DNA from: Planococcus citri | Lineage: Eukaryota; Arthropoda; Insecta; Hemiptera; Pseudococcidae | Length of the DNA: 64,000 nucleotides | NCBI RefSeq assembly: GCF_950023065.1 | Contig: NC_088681.1 | Location: forward strand, 30,290,836 to 30,354,835 | Direction of reading: 5' to 3' | Shown here: positions 35,779 to 46,589 of the stretch, one piece after another | How positions within the stretch are numbered: the stretch's first letter is position 1 | Layout of the letters: the number at the start of each line of letters is the position of its first letter | Position numbers and translations under genes: made by a program | The notes under the pieces: generated by a model | The model's database searches: none | The model's input: only the letters and a program-made list of their open reading frames with translations | What the model was told of the DNA's origin: nothing

Positions 35779-37473
35779 CTACGACAAAACACTACTTTGT
35801 GATATGATACTTTCTGCGGTATCATCTCTTGTCGTACTTTGAGGCATCATCGTGGTTGTCGTATACGAAGTACCTTCTTCTTCCTCACCGGAGTCGTCGA
35901 GCTTCGAGCTGGGTCTGCAACATTCGTCGTAATCCTTCTCCAAACCAGCTAAATTCTCCCTAGCATCGATAAACTCTTGCTCATCCATACCCTCGCCGAT
36001 AAACCAATGCGTAAAGGCACGTTTGGCGAACATCAAATCGAACTTATAATTAATCCTCGACCATACCTCAGCAATAGCTGTCGAATTGCTGATCGCGCAA
36101 AGCGAAAAGTTGACTTTGGATAATCCGCTACCGGGTACACAAGTAGGAGGTTGGAAATTTATACCTATTTTAAAACCGGTGGGACACCAGTCGACGAACC
36201 TAACTTTACTATTTTTTATTTCGCGGATCGTCGAAGTGATTTCTTTCATTTGAATAAGACCTCGGTAGAGTAAACAGCACGCCATGTACATGCCACGAGA
36301 TGGATCACATCGTAACATCTGGTTGGATCTTTCGAATACATCGTGAGTTATCCCTGTCAGCGTTATTTTTTCGTGCTGTAGGGATAAATCGGAACGGAAT
36401 GGCGAATACGTGACTAATGGAAAATGTATTCTGGGATATGGAACGAGATTAGTTTGGAATTCGGATAAATCTAAATTCACAGAGCCGTCGAATCGCATCG
36501 AAGCTGTTAACGCTGAGATGACCTGGCCGAAAATTCTGTTCAAGTTGACGTAGGTTGGTTTTTCCATGTAGAGCTGACGTGTGCAGATGTCGTAGAGTGC
36601 TTCGTTGTCAACCAAGAAGGCGCAATCGCTATGCTCCATTGTGCCATGAGAAACTAATACAGCGTTATAAGGTTCGACCACTGAAGTCGAGAGCTTTAAA
36701 GATACAATTAAATTCAAATTAGATCGACTAAATAAGCCCCTGATAAAGTTAGTAGGTATATCAACATACCCTTGGACAAGGATACACAACAAATTCCAGT
36801 TTATGCTTCTTCGCGTATTCGGCAGCTAATTTTTGCATAATCAGCGACGTTAAACCGGATCCAGTACCACCACCCATTGAATGGAATATAAAAAATCCAG
36901 CCAAATTCGTACACGTTTCGGCTTGCCTTCGAATGATATCCATTATAGAATACTCCATTTCCTTACCAACGGTATAAAATCCTCGACTATAATTATTAGC
37001 TGCATCTTCTTTACCACAAATTAAAGATGAAGGTTTGAATAAAGAATTATATTGATTATTGCGAATTTCACCTTATAAAAGAAGAATAAGTCTTGAAATT
37101 AGGTACCTATAATCTAAAGAAAATATTTTTTTCTTTATGTTGGAATGTTTATTTCAAAACTTACTAATGACTGAAGGTTCCAAGTCGATTAAAATCGCTC
37201 GAGGGATATGTTTACCGGATGAACTTTCGTGATAAAAAGCGTCAAAAAAGTCTATCGAACTGCATTTTGCAGTATCAGCAGATAGATAACCATCTGGACC
37301 GATTCCATGCTCGATTCCGTACAGTTCCCAGCAAGCGCTACCAAGTTGGACTCCAGCTTGACCTATGTGTACTGACAATACTTCACGCTGAAATAGATTC
37401 CAGTTTAGTAAACAATACTCGTCTACATTTTGGAATTGAGATTATTGACCGAAATAACTGTACGACTTACCAT
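35779..37473 (-). CDS. Divergent alpha-tubulin (480 aa)
   Basis: Four coding exons on the minus strand: 37473-37471 (the ATG alone, then GTAAGT), 37387-37165, 37071-36770, 36693-35779. An intron directly after the start codon is a classical alpha-tubulin gene feature. The nucleotide-binding GGGTGSG loop is at residues 142-148 and the alpha-specific catalytic Glu is E254 in DLSEFQTNL, both at canonical positions, so the fold and GTPase activation should be intact. Departures from conventional alpha-tubulin are many: residue 40 is Thr instead of the acetylated Lys (a Lys sits at 42), the body carries many substitutions, and after LEKDYDE there is a ~50-residue Ser/Thr-rich tail with only one short EEEE run and no terminal Tyr. 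This suggests a tissue-restricted paralogue, perhaps testis (inference). Confidence 0.93.
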
Positions 37474-38833
37474 TTTGAGTTCCAGAAAAAATTAAAACTA
37501 CTTATAATTTTGACTTTCCCAAAAGATAAAAATTTTGAATTTTTAACGATTCTGACTTGAAAGTTGAGCCGTCTCTGTTACTTGTTTTCTATCAATTACA
37601 AAAATAAATATGATTTTTAGAGAATTACAGAAGCCAGATATTTTTATATGGCGATGGAAATTTATTGATAAATAGGTAATTGAGAAAGTAGTGTTTTTTC
37701 AATTTTTTTTTTAAATTGAAAATAAGTTGTTTTCAAGAAATGAAGAGTTGGAAATCCGATAGGAAAATGTATTTCAAAAATATTTACGTAGGTATTAAAA
37801 AATCATAAAAATTGGCTATTTCGTCATTAAAATTTCAAAATTAGACAGTAGAGTAAGCCAAAAATTTGTCGATTCATACACACCTATGAAAAAAAATTAC
37901 AAAATTTTCCTAATGAAAAGGCGAGTTTTTGAATGTAAAATTTTGCTAATTTATAAGTAAACAAGTATACTTAATAAATATTCGTAGCCTATTAGGACAT
38001 GAAAAATTTTCGTTTTCCTTTTTCAATTTTTGAATGCCTTTGGCAAAAGAGAAATGAATTGGCCCGAGCGAAGCGAGTGCAAAAGCGTTTGAAAATTCGT
38101 ATTTTGATATACTTTGGTGAAACAATAATGTTTTTTCATGCAAGGAGTTTGAGTGTTTTTTGGCTTCAAAGTTTTGGAAATTCAATCATTTTTTTTTTTT
38201 TTTAGAAATTTCAATTTTAAAAAACAATTCAAAAAGACTCGATTTGAATGAAGTGAGCGCAATAACTTCTGAAATGTCATGTTTCAAGAAGTAAAAAAAA
38301 GAGTTTATTTTTCGATTGAAACATTTTCTGAATGATTTCGAATACTCGTACATAATACAATAGATTCTCAGAAAGTGCTGAAGTTTTTGAAAATTATTCA
38401 TAATTCAAGTACCTGCAACACCTTTTATTTCACACCATCAATAAATTTTTTCAATAGTTTGCAATTTTTCAATTGATTTCTGTGTGGCCTGATTGATTAT
38501 ACGTACTTGAATTCGCAGACCTCATACCTACCTAATTCAAGTAACTACCTAGTAAAAGATTACCTTCCTACAAAAAGCCAATTTCTTTACATTTGACGTT
38601 TGTAAAAGTTAGGTACCTACTTAGAACAGATATTTTCTAGGTGCAAAATTCACAAACAGAAAAACTGTAGGTATACCTATTTAGCCCGTACGAAGCAAGG
38701 ATAAAGTTTCATCTCTGAAAGCTGTTGTAACAATTTTCAACAATTTTTAAACACTATGTAAGTAAGCTTACGAGAGCAGATAATCGTACTGACCAATGCA
38801 ACAATTTTTCATATAGGTATAGAAAGTTATATC
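37474..38833. other. Spacer between tubulin and ADD genes
   Basis: Both neighbours are on the minus strand. The 5' flank of the tubulin gene and the 3' flank of the ADD gene lie here. Only short frames (37946-38401) are present, in AT-rich DNA. A TAGGTACCTA-type palindrome occurs near 38610. Confidence 0.45.
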
Positions 38834-40837
38834 TTAGTCTCTCAAAAATTCTAAATTTATTAAATGGTTTTCTTCAGAACTATTTAAGGATTCGATAATA
38901 GAAGACACGTTGACAGCCAATGAATCGTTGTTTGATATCATCGATTTCTCGTTGGCATCGTCGTTACGTTCAGCCATGGATGATAAATTATCGTTAATAG
39001 GTGCAGTGGCAGATGGCCCGCTGGAACTTTCATTCGTCCCCTGTAACGGCGAAATATTAATTTTACGATCTACTCTGATGCGAATACCTACTCGCAGATA
39101 TTTTGATCGATCATGTACCTACCAATATGCGTTTTGCTGCATTGCAAATAGCTCGCAATGGCCACAATGGCCGATTTACGCACATAAAACATTTCCAATC
39201 GTGGTTTTCCATAACTTCTTGTGCGAATTTTCTCTTAAAGTTACGTCTTACACATATCTGAAAAAAAGACCAAAAATTGATTAATTTTTTTCTGTCTTAT
39301 TGAGGTCATTTGGCTATAATTCTTTGCCAGGTTTCATCAAAATTTGAAAAATGTTGAAAAATGACCCATCCTAGTAAATACTTGATTTTTTCCTGGTACA
39401 TTTTTCTAAATCAGAAAATACAATAATTATATCTGATGAAAATGAGTAGGATTGAATTGAAGATGGTAGGTAACTCCAGAAGATGGTCTAGAGCTAGTTC
39501 CTAATTTGGCACACGTCAGTTCGAAAGAAAATAAAATGCACATATCTAAGCATATTATAAAACATGAAAAAATTGATAAATTCAGTTGATGGTATGATTT
39601 GGGAATCTTCCTGATACGGTGATATTAGATATACGTAAGTAGGTAGCTATAGGTACTAGGTACAGTGTTGTGTGTTGCGAGAAGAAGATTTTGACCCGAA
39701 TTTGACGACTTCAGGTGGGAAAAATCAAGTTCTATTTTTGCATTTCCAACTCTTTTAATTCTTTTGTGATTGCATTTCTGGAAGAAGTTACCAAAAACGT
39801 GCCATTGAAAATTGAATAATCATTCATAAACGGAACTCGGAAGTAAGTAAGTACACATAGCAGTTTGTATACTAAGACGAGTTCAAAAAATTATCAAAAA
39901 ATATTTTCCATGAATGATGGAAATGATTGAATATAAATTGGTATTGCATTACTACATATATTGCAATTTTATCCATTTTAATGGGCCCAGTAGAAGCAGA
40001 AAAACAACCTGAAAATTTTGGCACTGGGTTTCGGGCCACAAGGATCAATTTCCACTGTTTAATTTTATTTGCCGCGCAATTTTTAGTTCTTACTATACGT
40101 ATAGGCGCAATTGGCAGCTTCTATTGCATACCTGAACGCGTTTGGCAGCGAGTCTACTCAGAGCTACTTTGCCTAATACGCGCAATATTTCCGACGAATT
40201 TGCCTAGTGCACGCATTGGACAATTTCGTGCGAGATGCACGTATTGGACAATGACACTAATTCAGCGCCGCATATGTTGATGCTTAATTGCTTTATACAC
40301 CTAAGAAAAAGAAATTCCAGAAAAATTACCTTGCAAAATACTTCCGGACAATTGTTACAACAATAAAGACTTCCACCCTGGCCGCACCAACGGCAATACT
40401 TCTGTCTTCCGTCTTCTTCGTCAGCCGAGAATTCACCATCACCGTAGAATTTTTCACATTTCTACGAAATATTTTGGAAAATTAGCACGTAATGACGCAT
40501 TATTAAATTAGGTACTCAAACATGAAGGGAAGTACATAATATTAAACTATGAACCTACCCGACACCATAAGACATCCAGTATTGGATGTATTCGTACGAC
40601 TCTACTTTTATTTCTTAGTTTCTCCATTAAATCTTTTCCACATGTGGTGCAGCGTATTTTTTCCTCAAAAAGGGACTTGATATCTGTAAAAACAATGAGT
40701 TTTTTAAAAGGAAGATCTGAGTAAGTAAGTGTGTGTAACAGTGTATCTTGAGCAAACTTACTCGGAAACTTTTTTTTTCTGAATTTTTTTTCTTCATCGG
40801 TTGTTTGAATTTTCAAAATCAACACTTCCATTTCCAT
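38834..40837 (-). CDS. ADD-domain (ATRX/DNMT3-type) chromatin reader, 224 aa
   Basis: Five exons join in phase on the minus strand: 40837-40762, 40683-40559, 40461-40330, 39257-39123, 39040-38834. Residues 37-137 form an ADD module: a GATA-like finger (C37, C40, C66, C69, with the conserved HPILDVLWC) and a PHD-type finger (C90, C93, C101/102, C105, C110, C113, C134, C137) containing CRWCGQGGSLYCC, very close to the ATRX motif CRWC-EGGNLICC. ADD domains bind the H3 N-terminus when K4 is unmethylated, and in ATRX also require K9me3. The protein stops after a ~70-residue Ser/Asn-rich tail: no helicase or methyltransferase domain. Insects are known to have ADD-only proteins (Drosophila ADD1) that cooperate with HP1 and XNP, so that is the best analogy. 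Two introns use GTAGGT donors. Confidence 0.9.
40060..40260. repeat. Repeat related to 41129-41268, inside ADD intron 3
   Basis: It shares GCGCAATT-GGCAG, TTTGCCTA-T-CACGCAT and GGACAATTTCG-type blocks with the palindrome at 41129-41268, arranged in several short copies. Frames across it are shadows. Confidence 0.5.
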
Positions 40838-41128
40838 ATCTCGCGATCAATTTCCAATAAATTCAAATACATGTATGTATCATCACTTCATCAGTACGTC
40901 TTCATAATTCACATTCAGATATGGCATGCATGTAACTGATAGGGTGCGAGGTAGCGATGGTAGAGTTGGTCGAATGAAAGAGGAAGGGGGAATACTTTTT
41001 ATTCCATCTCATGATAGTATAGTTTTCCTGGAATACGAGCTACTTTTCGTATTAACAGATAACAAAACGTAAGCATGTCACATTATGTGGGATAATATCA
41101 ATTTATTATGCAACATTTGTAGGTGCTA

Positions 41129-41268
41129 AATCCGTGAAATTTTTCTGTGCGTGCATTAGGCAAAACAGCTGTCAATTGCGCAATAAGTTCAATTCACTTT
41201 ACTTTGTTGCCTAACATGCGCAATTGGCAGTTTTTTGCCTAATGCACGCATCGAGCAATTTCACGAAT
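41129..41268. mobile_element. ~140-bp palindromic MITE-like repeat
   Basis: The left half ATCCGTGAAATTTTTC, GTGCGTGCATTAGGCAAAAC, CAATTGCGCA is mirrored by the right half TGCGCAATTGGCAG, TTTTGCCTAATGCACGCAT, AATTTCACGAAT. Too short to code. The superfamily is unknown. Confidence 0.6.
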
Positions 41269-41564
41269 TTATTGCGAGATATACCTACTTATAGTCCAGC
41301 ATAAATGACAATAGGAGTAGGTAATTGCACCCCCCCCCCCGGCCAATCCTCCTAGACAACTTGTTTCTTAAAGGGGACATCCTAAGGAACATTTTAAAGC
41401 AAACTTGCCCCAAAAAAAGTTGGCCTTACTTACAAAATGGCGGCCATTTTGATTGACAGGTCAGCCGAAATCGTAGATTTTGCGTTTCAACATAGGACTT
41501 GCACAAAATTTTTCAAACCTTATTACAAAGGTAGATCGAAAGATCATGCAAAAATTTATCACCC

Positions 41565-42972
41565 GTCAAAATTTCAAGTGCTAAAGTGCGTTTTTCGATT
41601 TTTGGTGAATTTTTGAAAATCCAATTTAGGCCAAAAATGAGGAAAAAATCAAAATTTTACCAAATTGACCAAGAAAGCTGAAATTTGGGATATACCCTAA
41701 TTTCGACATGCCAAATCGATTGGAAACGGTTTCAACCCGTTTTGAGCAGTTCTGGAACCTCTAGCAGATTTTTGAAACTCGAAATTCCCACAAAATTCCA
41801 TCAAATTGGAGTTCTAAAGCTGAAATTTATTCTGAAAACTAATTTCAATACGCTACGAAGTACTGCAGATGAATTTCAAGTCGTTTTGGAGCCTCCAGCG
41901 ACTTTTTGAAAATTCCTGAAGCCTCCAGCAGATTTTTGAAACTTGAAATTCCCGCAACATTAATTTATCAAAATGGAGTTGGCAAGCAGAAATTTACTTC
42001 GCCGAGTATATGGTAGTTTCAAATGGTTTTGAAGCTTCCAGCTACTTTTAGAAAATTTCAATTTTCCAAAAAACGCCATGCAACCTTTCAAAGAGTTGCT
42101 GGAGGCTCCAAAACGACTTGAAATCCACCAGCAGTCGACTTCTTAGCGTATTGAAACTAGTTTGCAGAATGAATTTCGACTCTCCATCTCCGGTTAATGG
42201 AATTTTGGGGAAATTTCAAGTTTCAAAAATCTACTAGAGGCTCCAGTAATTTTCAAAAAATCACTGGAGGCTCCAAAACGACTTGAAACCCACATGCAGT
42301 TGACTTCATAACGTATTGTTTTTTGAAAGGTTGTATGGCGTTTTTTTGGAAAATTAAAATTTCCTAAAAGTAGCTGGAAGCTTCAAAACCATTTGAAACT
42401 ACCATGTAGTCTGCGAAGTAAATTTCAGCTTGCCAACTCCATCTGCTGGAGGCTCCAGTAATTTTCAAAAAGCCGCTGGAGGCTCTAAAATGACTTGAAC
42501 CCATCTGAAGTCGTCTTCAGAGGGTGTTAAAATTGGAGTGTAGAGTAAATTTCAGCTTTCCATCTCCACTTTTGATAAAATTTTGTAAAAATTTAAAGTT
42601 TCAAAAATCTGCTGGAGGCTTTAAGAATTTTCAAAAAGTCGCTGGAGGCTCCAAAACGACTTGAAAGTCACCTGCACTACTTCGTAGTGTATTGAAATTA
42701 GTTTTCAGAATAAATTTAAGCTTTACAACTCTAATTTGATGGAATTTTGTTGGAATTTCGAGTTTCAAAAATCTGCTGGAGGCTCCAGAACTGCTCAAAA
42801 CGGGTTGAAACCGTTTCCAATCGATTTGGTATGTCGAAATTAGAGTATATCTCAAATTTCAGCTCTCTTGGTCAATTTGGTAAAATTTTGGTTTTTTCCT
42901 CATTTTTGGGCTAAATTGGATTTTCAAAAATTCACCAGTAATCGAAAAACGCACTTTAGCACTTGAAATTAA
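41565..42972. mobile_element. 1.4-kb foldback element
   Basis: Inverted arms (41565 to ~42190 and ~42230 to 42972) begin with CAAGTGCTAAAGTGCG and its complement. Frames 41685-41909 (+) and 42631-42855 (-) give nearly the same translation because they are opposite arms. Inside, GCTGGAGGCTCCA-type motifs recur many times in both orientations. A partial third relative lies at about 62320-62520, and the GCGTTTTTCGATTTTTGG-type end also appears in the 24.1-27.9 kb element, so these belong to one loose family. Confidence 0.8.
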
Positions 42973-43690
42973 TTAACTCAAATTTTTGAATTAAAACAAT
43001 TTTCAAGTTCAAAATTCCTAATTTTTCCAACAAATTTATTTGAAAGAATATTTTGAATTGAACTACAGATTTACCTATTGTTTGAAAAGTCACAACAGAA
43101 ATCAAATTCAATTTCGAGCTGCCTTTCTAATCTTGTCTGCAGGAAATCTAAAAAATGGATTCTTGTTAGTTAAAAAAAGTTGTTCATTCAGGTTTGTAAG
43201 CATCTAACGACGAACACATGTATTATCAACTCAATTCTGGAGGAGTAAAAAAAAAGAAACTTTTACAACGACAGGACTAGAGAGTACTGAGACGTGAGAG
43301 TAGAGATGTGATCAGTGGATAATTCAAAGTTTTCATAAAAAATTTACCTATTTGAAAAAAAATGAGTGAATTATTCGATTGAAAAGGACGATTTAGGTAC
43401 TTTGGAAAAATCAGTAAATAACTCGATCACTTCAGAAATCAAATCAAACTCTGAGCTGTTTGCCTAATCTCGTCTACTCGAGGCTGAAAAAAGTGGATAA
43501 TTAATTACCAACATGAAATCTACATAATATACTTAGATGAAATTTTGTCAATTGCTCGCTAAACTTAAAACCCAGAAAGCCTTCATTTCTGATCTCTGCA
43601 ACCGCAAATGCAACAGCTTCGCGTTGGCGTGTGCATCTGTTTGAGTTACCCCCACCCAAGCATTTTTCTCTGCTCAACTGTACAGACGTG
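42973..43690. other. Intergenic DNA upstream of the histone gene
   Basis: No gene recognised. AT-rich to about 43580, then the composition becomes less AT-rich towards the histone promoter. Confidence 0.4.
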
Positions 43691-44416
43691 CTGTGATTGG
43701 TGGATTTTAGTAACGTTTATTGCGTAGCAGCAGGCAGCAGTAGAAGAAGAGAATACTGGAAATTGAAGTTGCATTGTTTTGTTTTGTTACTTTACTTTTG
43801 TGGATTCTCTAGACGCAGATTTTGTTTTGGTATTGGTTTTTGACTTTTGTTGCCCTTTGTTCTGTTTTACCAAGGAATTTGAATTTCGTTCTTCGATTAT
43901 TTGAGTGAGTACACCTTTTTTTTGTGTTCATTTTGAGTAAATATTAATGTCTTCAGGCGAATAATTCGTCTCACTGATAACGCCATTGTTCCGGCCGGCG
44001 AAATCGTTTATTGTTGCACCGAAAAAACTTACGTAATGTTCAACTTGTCCAATATTTTTTCATGGGTTATTTGTTTTCCTAACGTAGTCCAGTGTAATAT
44101 TCATAGTCTAAATTGCAAATATTATACAAATAATATGTACAATATTTCGTATTTGTATTGAATCAAATTCGAGTAGGTATCATCCTTAAATGAAGTGAAG
44201 TAAATTCGGAGGATTTTTTCAGCTGGTCGCGTATAATATTCCTAATACCACTCGAATGGTGTTTTAATTTTACCATGTAAATACATATGCTGTGTATGTG
44301 TGCAACATTCCGGCCAAATGTTTTCTCAAATATCACAACATCTGTTCTATCGTTTCGTCAAGTAATACACCTAGCTCGTTGCATCACTCATACGTATTTA
44401 TTTTGTCACGTTACAG
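43691..44416 (+). promoter_or_regulatory. Histone H3-variant promoter, 5'UTR exon and 5'UTR intron
   Basis: An inverted CCAAT box (ATTGG at 43696-43700) lies in a less AT-rich stretch. A TTTGA|GTGAGT donor at 43905 and a CGTTACAG acceptor ending at 44416, three bases before the ATG, define a ~512-bp 5'UTR intron. A leader intron is typical of replication-independent H3.3-class genes rather than clustered histone genes. The transcription start is not determined. Confidence 0.55.
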
Positions 44417-44419
44417 AAA

Positions 44420-44881
44420 ATGGCTCGTGTGAAGCAAACGGCTCGTAAATCGACCACAAGAGCTCCTCATAGGCAACTGGCAGCCAAAGTAAAAGTACTG
44501 AAAGTAGCCCGTAAAAGTACCGCATCGAAAGTAGCGCGTAAAACGTTCCAGGCGCAACCAATCATAAAGATGAAAAGATCGCATCGTTTTCGACCGGGTA
44601 CCGTAGCCCTTCAAGAAATCCGTCGATACCAAAAATCCACCGAATTACTGATCCGTAAATTACCTTTTCAACGGTTAGTACGTGAAATCGCCTCCGATTT
44701 TAAGACCGATTTACGTTTCCAATGCGCCGCAATCAGCGCTTTGCAGGAAGCTAGCGAAGCGTATTTGGTCTCATTATTTGAAGATACCAACTTGTGCGCC
44801 ATTCACGCCAAACGTGTTACGATTATGCCCAGAGATATTCAGTTAGCTCGTCGTATTCGAGGTGAAAAAGCTTCTTCATAA
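44420..44881 (+). CDS. Divergent histone H3 variant with lengthened tail (153 aa)
   Basis: Single coding exon. The fold domain is nearly canonical H3 (YQKSTELLIRKLPFQRLV, ALQEASEAYLV, FEDTNLCAIHAKRVTIMP) and H3.3-like at residues 87-89 (AAI), but in H3 numbering differs at R49Q, Q76S, S86C, G90S, G102S, K122R and R134K, and ends EKASS. The tail has 53 residues before HRFRPG against 38 in H3. It keeps K4 and the K9 ARKS motif, but T3 is Val, the GGK(14) region is TTRA, R17-K18 is HR, and the GGVKKP region around K36 is replaced. Three ARK[S/T] motifs occur (TARKST, VARKST, VARKTF) instead of two. A polyA signal at 45157 and no recognised histone stem-loop suggest a polyadenylated, replication-independent gene. 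The CENP-A hallmarks (longer loop 1, no QKSTELLIRK) are absent. Nucleosomal incorporation is inferred. Confidence 0.92.
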   Translation: MARVKQTARKSTTRAPHRQLAAKVKVLKVARKSTASKVARKTFQAQPIIKMKRSHRFRPGTVALQEIRRYQKSTELLIRKLPFQRLVREIASDFKTDLRFQCAAISALQEASEAYLVSLFEDTNLCAIHAKRVTIMPRDIQLARRIRGEKASS

Positions 44882-45162
44882 GTATCATTGTTCTTCGTTT
44901 ATTGTTAAGATTTTATGTTATATTGTTGTCTAGCTTGTATTCCTGAATGAGCTTTAATATTTAAGTATTTTTGTTCAAAATGTCTACTAATTAATTGATT
45001 AATTAAAAATGTAGGCTCCAAAACGATGGTTGACAGTTTTTCGCTTAGTTTAAGATTTACCTATGTTATAGTTATTGTTGTCTAGCTCGTCGTATTCGTG
45101 ATTGAGCTTAAATATTCAAGTATTTTTGTTATAATTGTTAACCAGTTTGAATAATTAATAAA
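44882..45162 (+). other. H3-variant 3'UTR with internal duplication, AATAAA at 45157
   Basis: Two similar segments, ~44915-44980 and ~45062-45133, share TTGTTGTCTAGCT, GATTGAGCTT- and TATTTTTGTT-type blocks. The second also reads CTCGTCGTATTCG as in the last codons of the gene, suggesting duplication of the CDS end plus UTR. AATAAA lies at 45157-45162. No histone 3' stem-loop was recognised. Confidence 0.55.
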
Positions 45163-45769
45163 GTAAACAGCAAAACAGTGTTCGACTTTTATTTGGCGAA
45201 TAATAGGTACTTCAAAAAATTCGGATTTGTGGTGAATCATCGGCGTAGAATTTCTCATTTTTCTAAGACTCTTGACAAATTCTGAAACTTATAATTTGAC
45301 TTTTGAAGAACAGCCAAAATTTTCTTATCTGGGACGAAAGCTAATGTTTAAATTTACATCTTTGCTTTCCTAAACCTATTAGTAGTAGATTCGAGTTCAT
45401 CTGGAGCTAACAGTTATTTCTGAATTCACTGTTTATGAAAAAATTTTCTAAATGGTGGAAATGAAGTTTTAGGCAGCCCTTCAAACTCGGTTTAATCGTA
45501 GTGGGTGATCTTCGTGAATTTAGGATCTTTCGTGATTCTTTAATCTGGTTTTACCAAAAGAGGTTCAAATTCAATTTTGAAAGAAAAAAAAAGTTTGAGA
45601 TCTGTGTAATCTTTACGAAGCACGAGTAAAATGAAAAATGTAGATAACTGGAATTTAAATCGACGGAAACAAATTTTAAAACAAGTAAGTAGGTATTCAA
45701 ATCTTCAATATTTTAATTTTTGCTAAAATTGTGGCTCCTTAAACGTTAAACGTTCCTGTAATCATTTAG

Positions 45770-46022
45770 AAAAACAAACAGAGAAAAGTTCAACTCAGCG
45801 AAGGAGATAGTTGTATTATATTTGGAAGAACATGCTGGAATTTCTAGAAATCTTGTAAACCCCGAAAAATATTATGATCCTTTGGAATTGGAAATTTCTG
45901 CTCCGAAATTTTTACTAGATATTTATAACGCTTTGGATGGAAATAAAGTAGATAATGAATTTAATATAAAAATAGAAGATATGCAATCTGTCAATCTGTG
46001 CAGGAAAGTGATACAAAAATGA
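45770..46022 (+). pseudogene. Exon-like fragment resembling a TGF-beta/BMP prodomain
   Basis: After a TTTAG acceptor the frame encodes about 83 residues to a TGA. It contains KEIVVLYLEEHAGIS, then SAPKFLLDIYNALDG, then IEDMQSVNLCRK. In BMP precursors the prodomain has the same order: an EIL-type helix, SAP-FMLDLYNA, then a DADMVMSFVNL block. No furin site or cystine-knot domain follows within the next kilobases. The upstream sequence (ATG at ~45633, GTAAGT donor at ~45685) does not join in the right phase. It is either a relic, an internal exon of a gene whose other exons I cannot see, or a chance resemblance. I favour a relic or partial gene. Confidence 0.35.
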
Positions 46023-46589
46023 CATTTTTAGCTCGAAGTATACGTATATTTTTAAAAATTATAATAATTATGTACTTGACCTGATATTCTGAAATTCGTA
46101 TGTTCCAAATTCAACACGTGTTGATTCATTTAGACGAACATTTAAATGCTCCCAGACATGAGAAAGGTAGGTAGAATATTGTGGTTTGAAGTTGAATGAT
46201 ATATTTCTGAATTTTGGGATATTGCTTTTTTCATTTTTTTACACTAGTGATTTTGTTTGGTAGTAAAATTTTCTAGATGTGCGATCAAGTTCTTTCGTTT
46301 TTCTGCTCGTTGATTTTTAATGAATACCTAGGTAGATAATTCTAGAGCGTCCAATGCGAGCTTGGATTTCTCCAAAAACTAAAAAGTAAGAGAATTTAAG
46401 TAATTTAAGCAGCTAAAAATTTCAACCACAAAAATCAAAATTTTCTCCTACTCAAATTTTGTTACAAAAAAGTAACTTTGGTGACCGAAAAATCTCGAAA
46501 AAGTAACCAAAAGAGTGACAAACCGTCATTTTAAAAAAGAGTAGGTACTTACTACCATTTTGCAACATTTTAGTAAATTTAGTAAAAGT
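46023..46589. other. AT-rich spacer
   Basis: One 33-base interval (46134-46166) bounded by AG and GTAGGT looks exon-like, but its phase does not fit the preceding fragment. Nothing else is recognised. Confidence 0.35.

Noticed and set aside
44420..44881. CENP-A (centromeric H3) identity for the H3 variant
   Set aside because: The core keeps canonical YQKSTELLIRKLPFQRLV and loop 1 without the insertion typical of CENP-A; divergence is concentrated in the tail.
46134..46166. Short exon continuing the BMP-like fragment
   Set aside because: The interval has AG and GTAGGT borders and an open frame, but needs a phase-1 donor; no codon in the preceding fragment offers a GT in that position.
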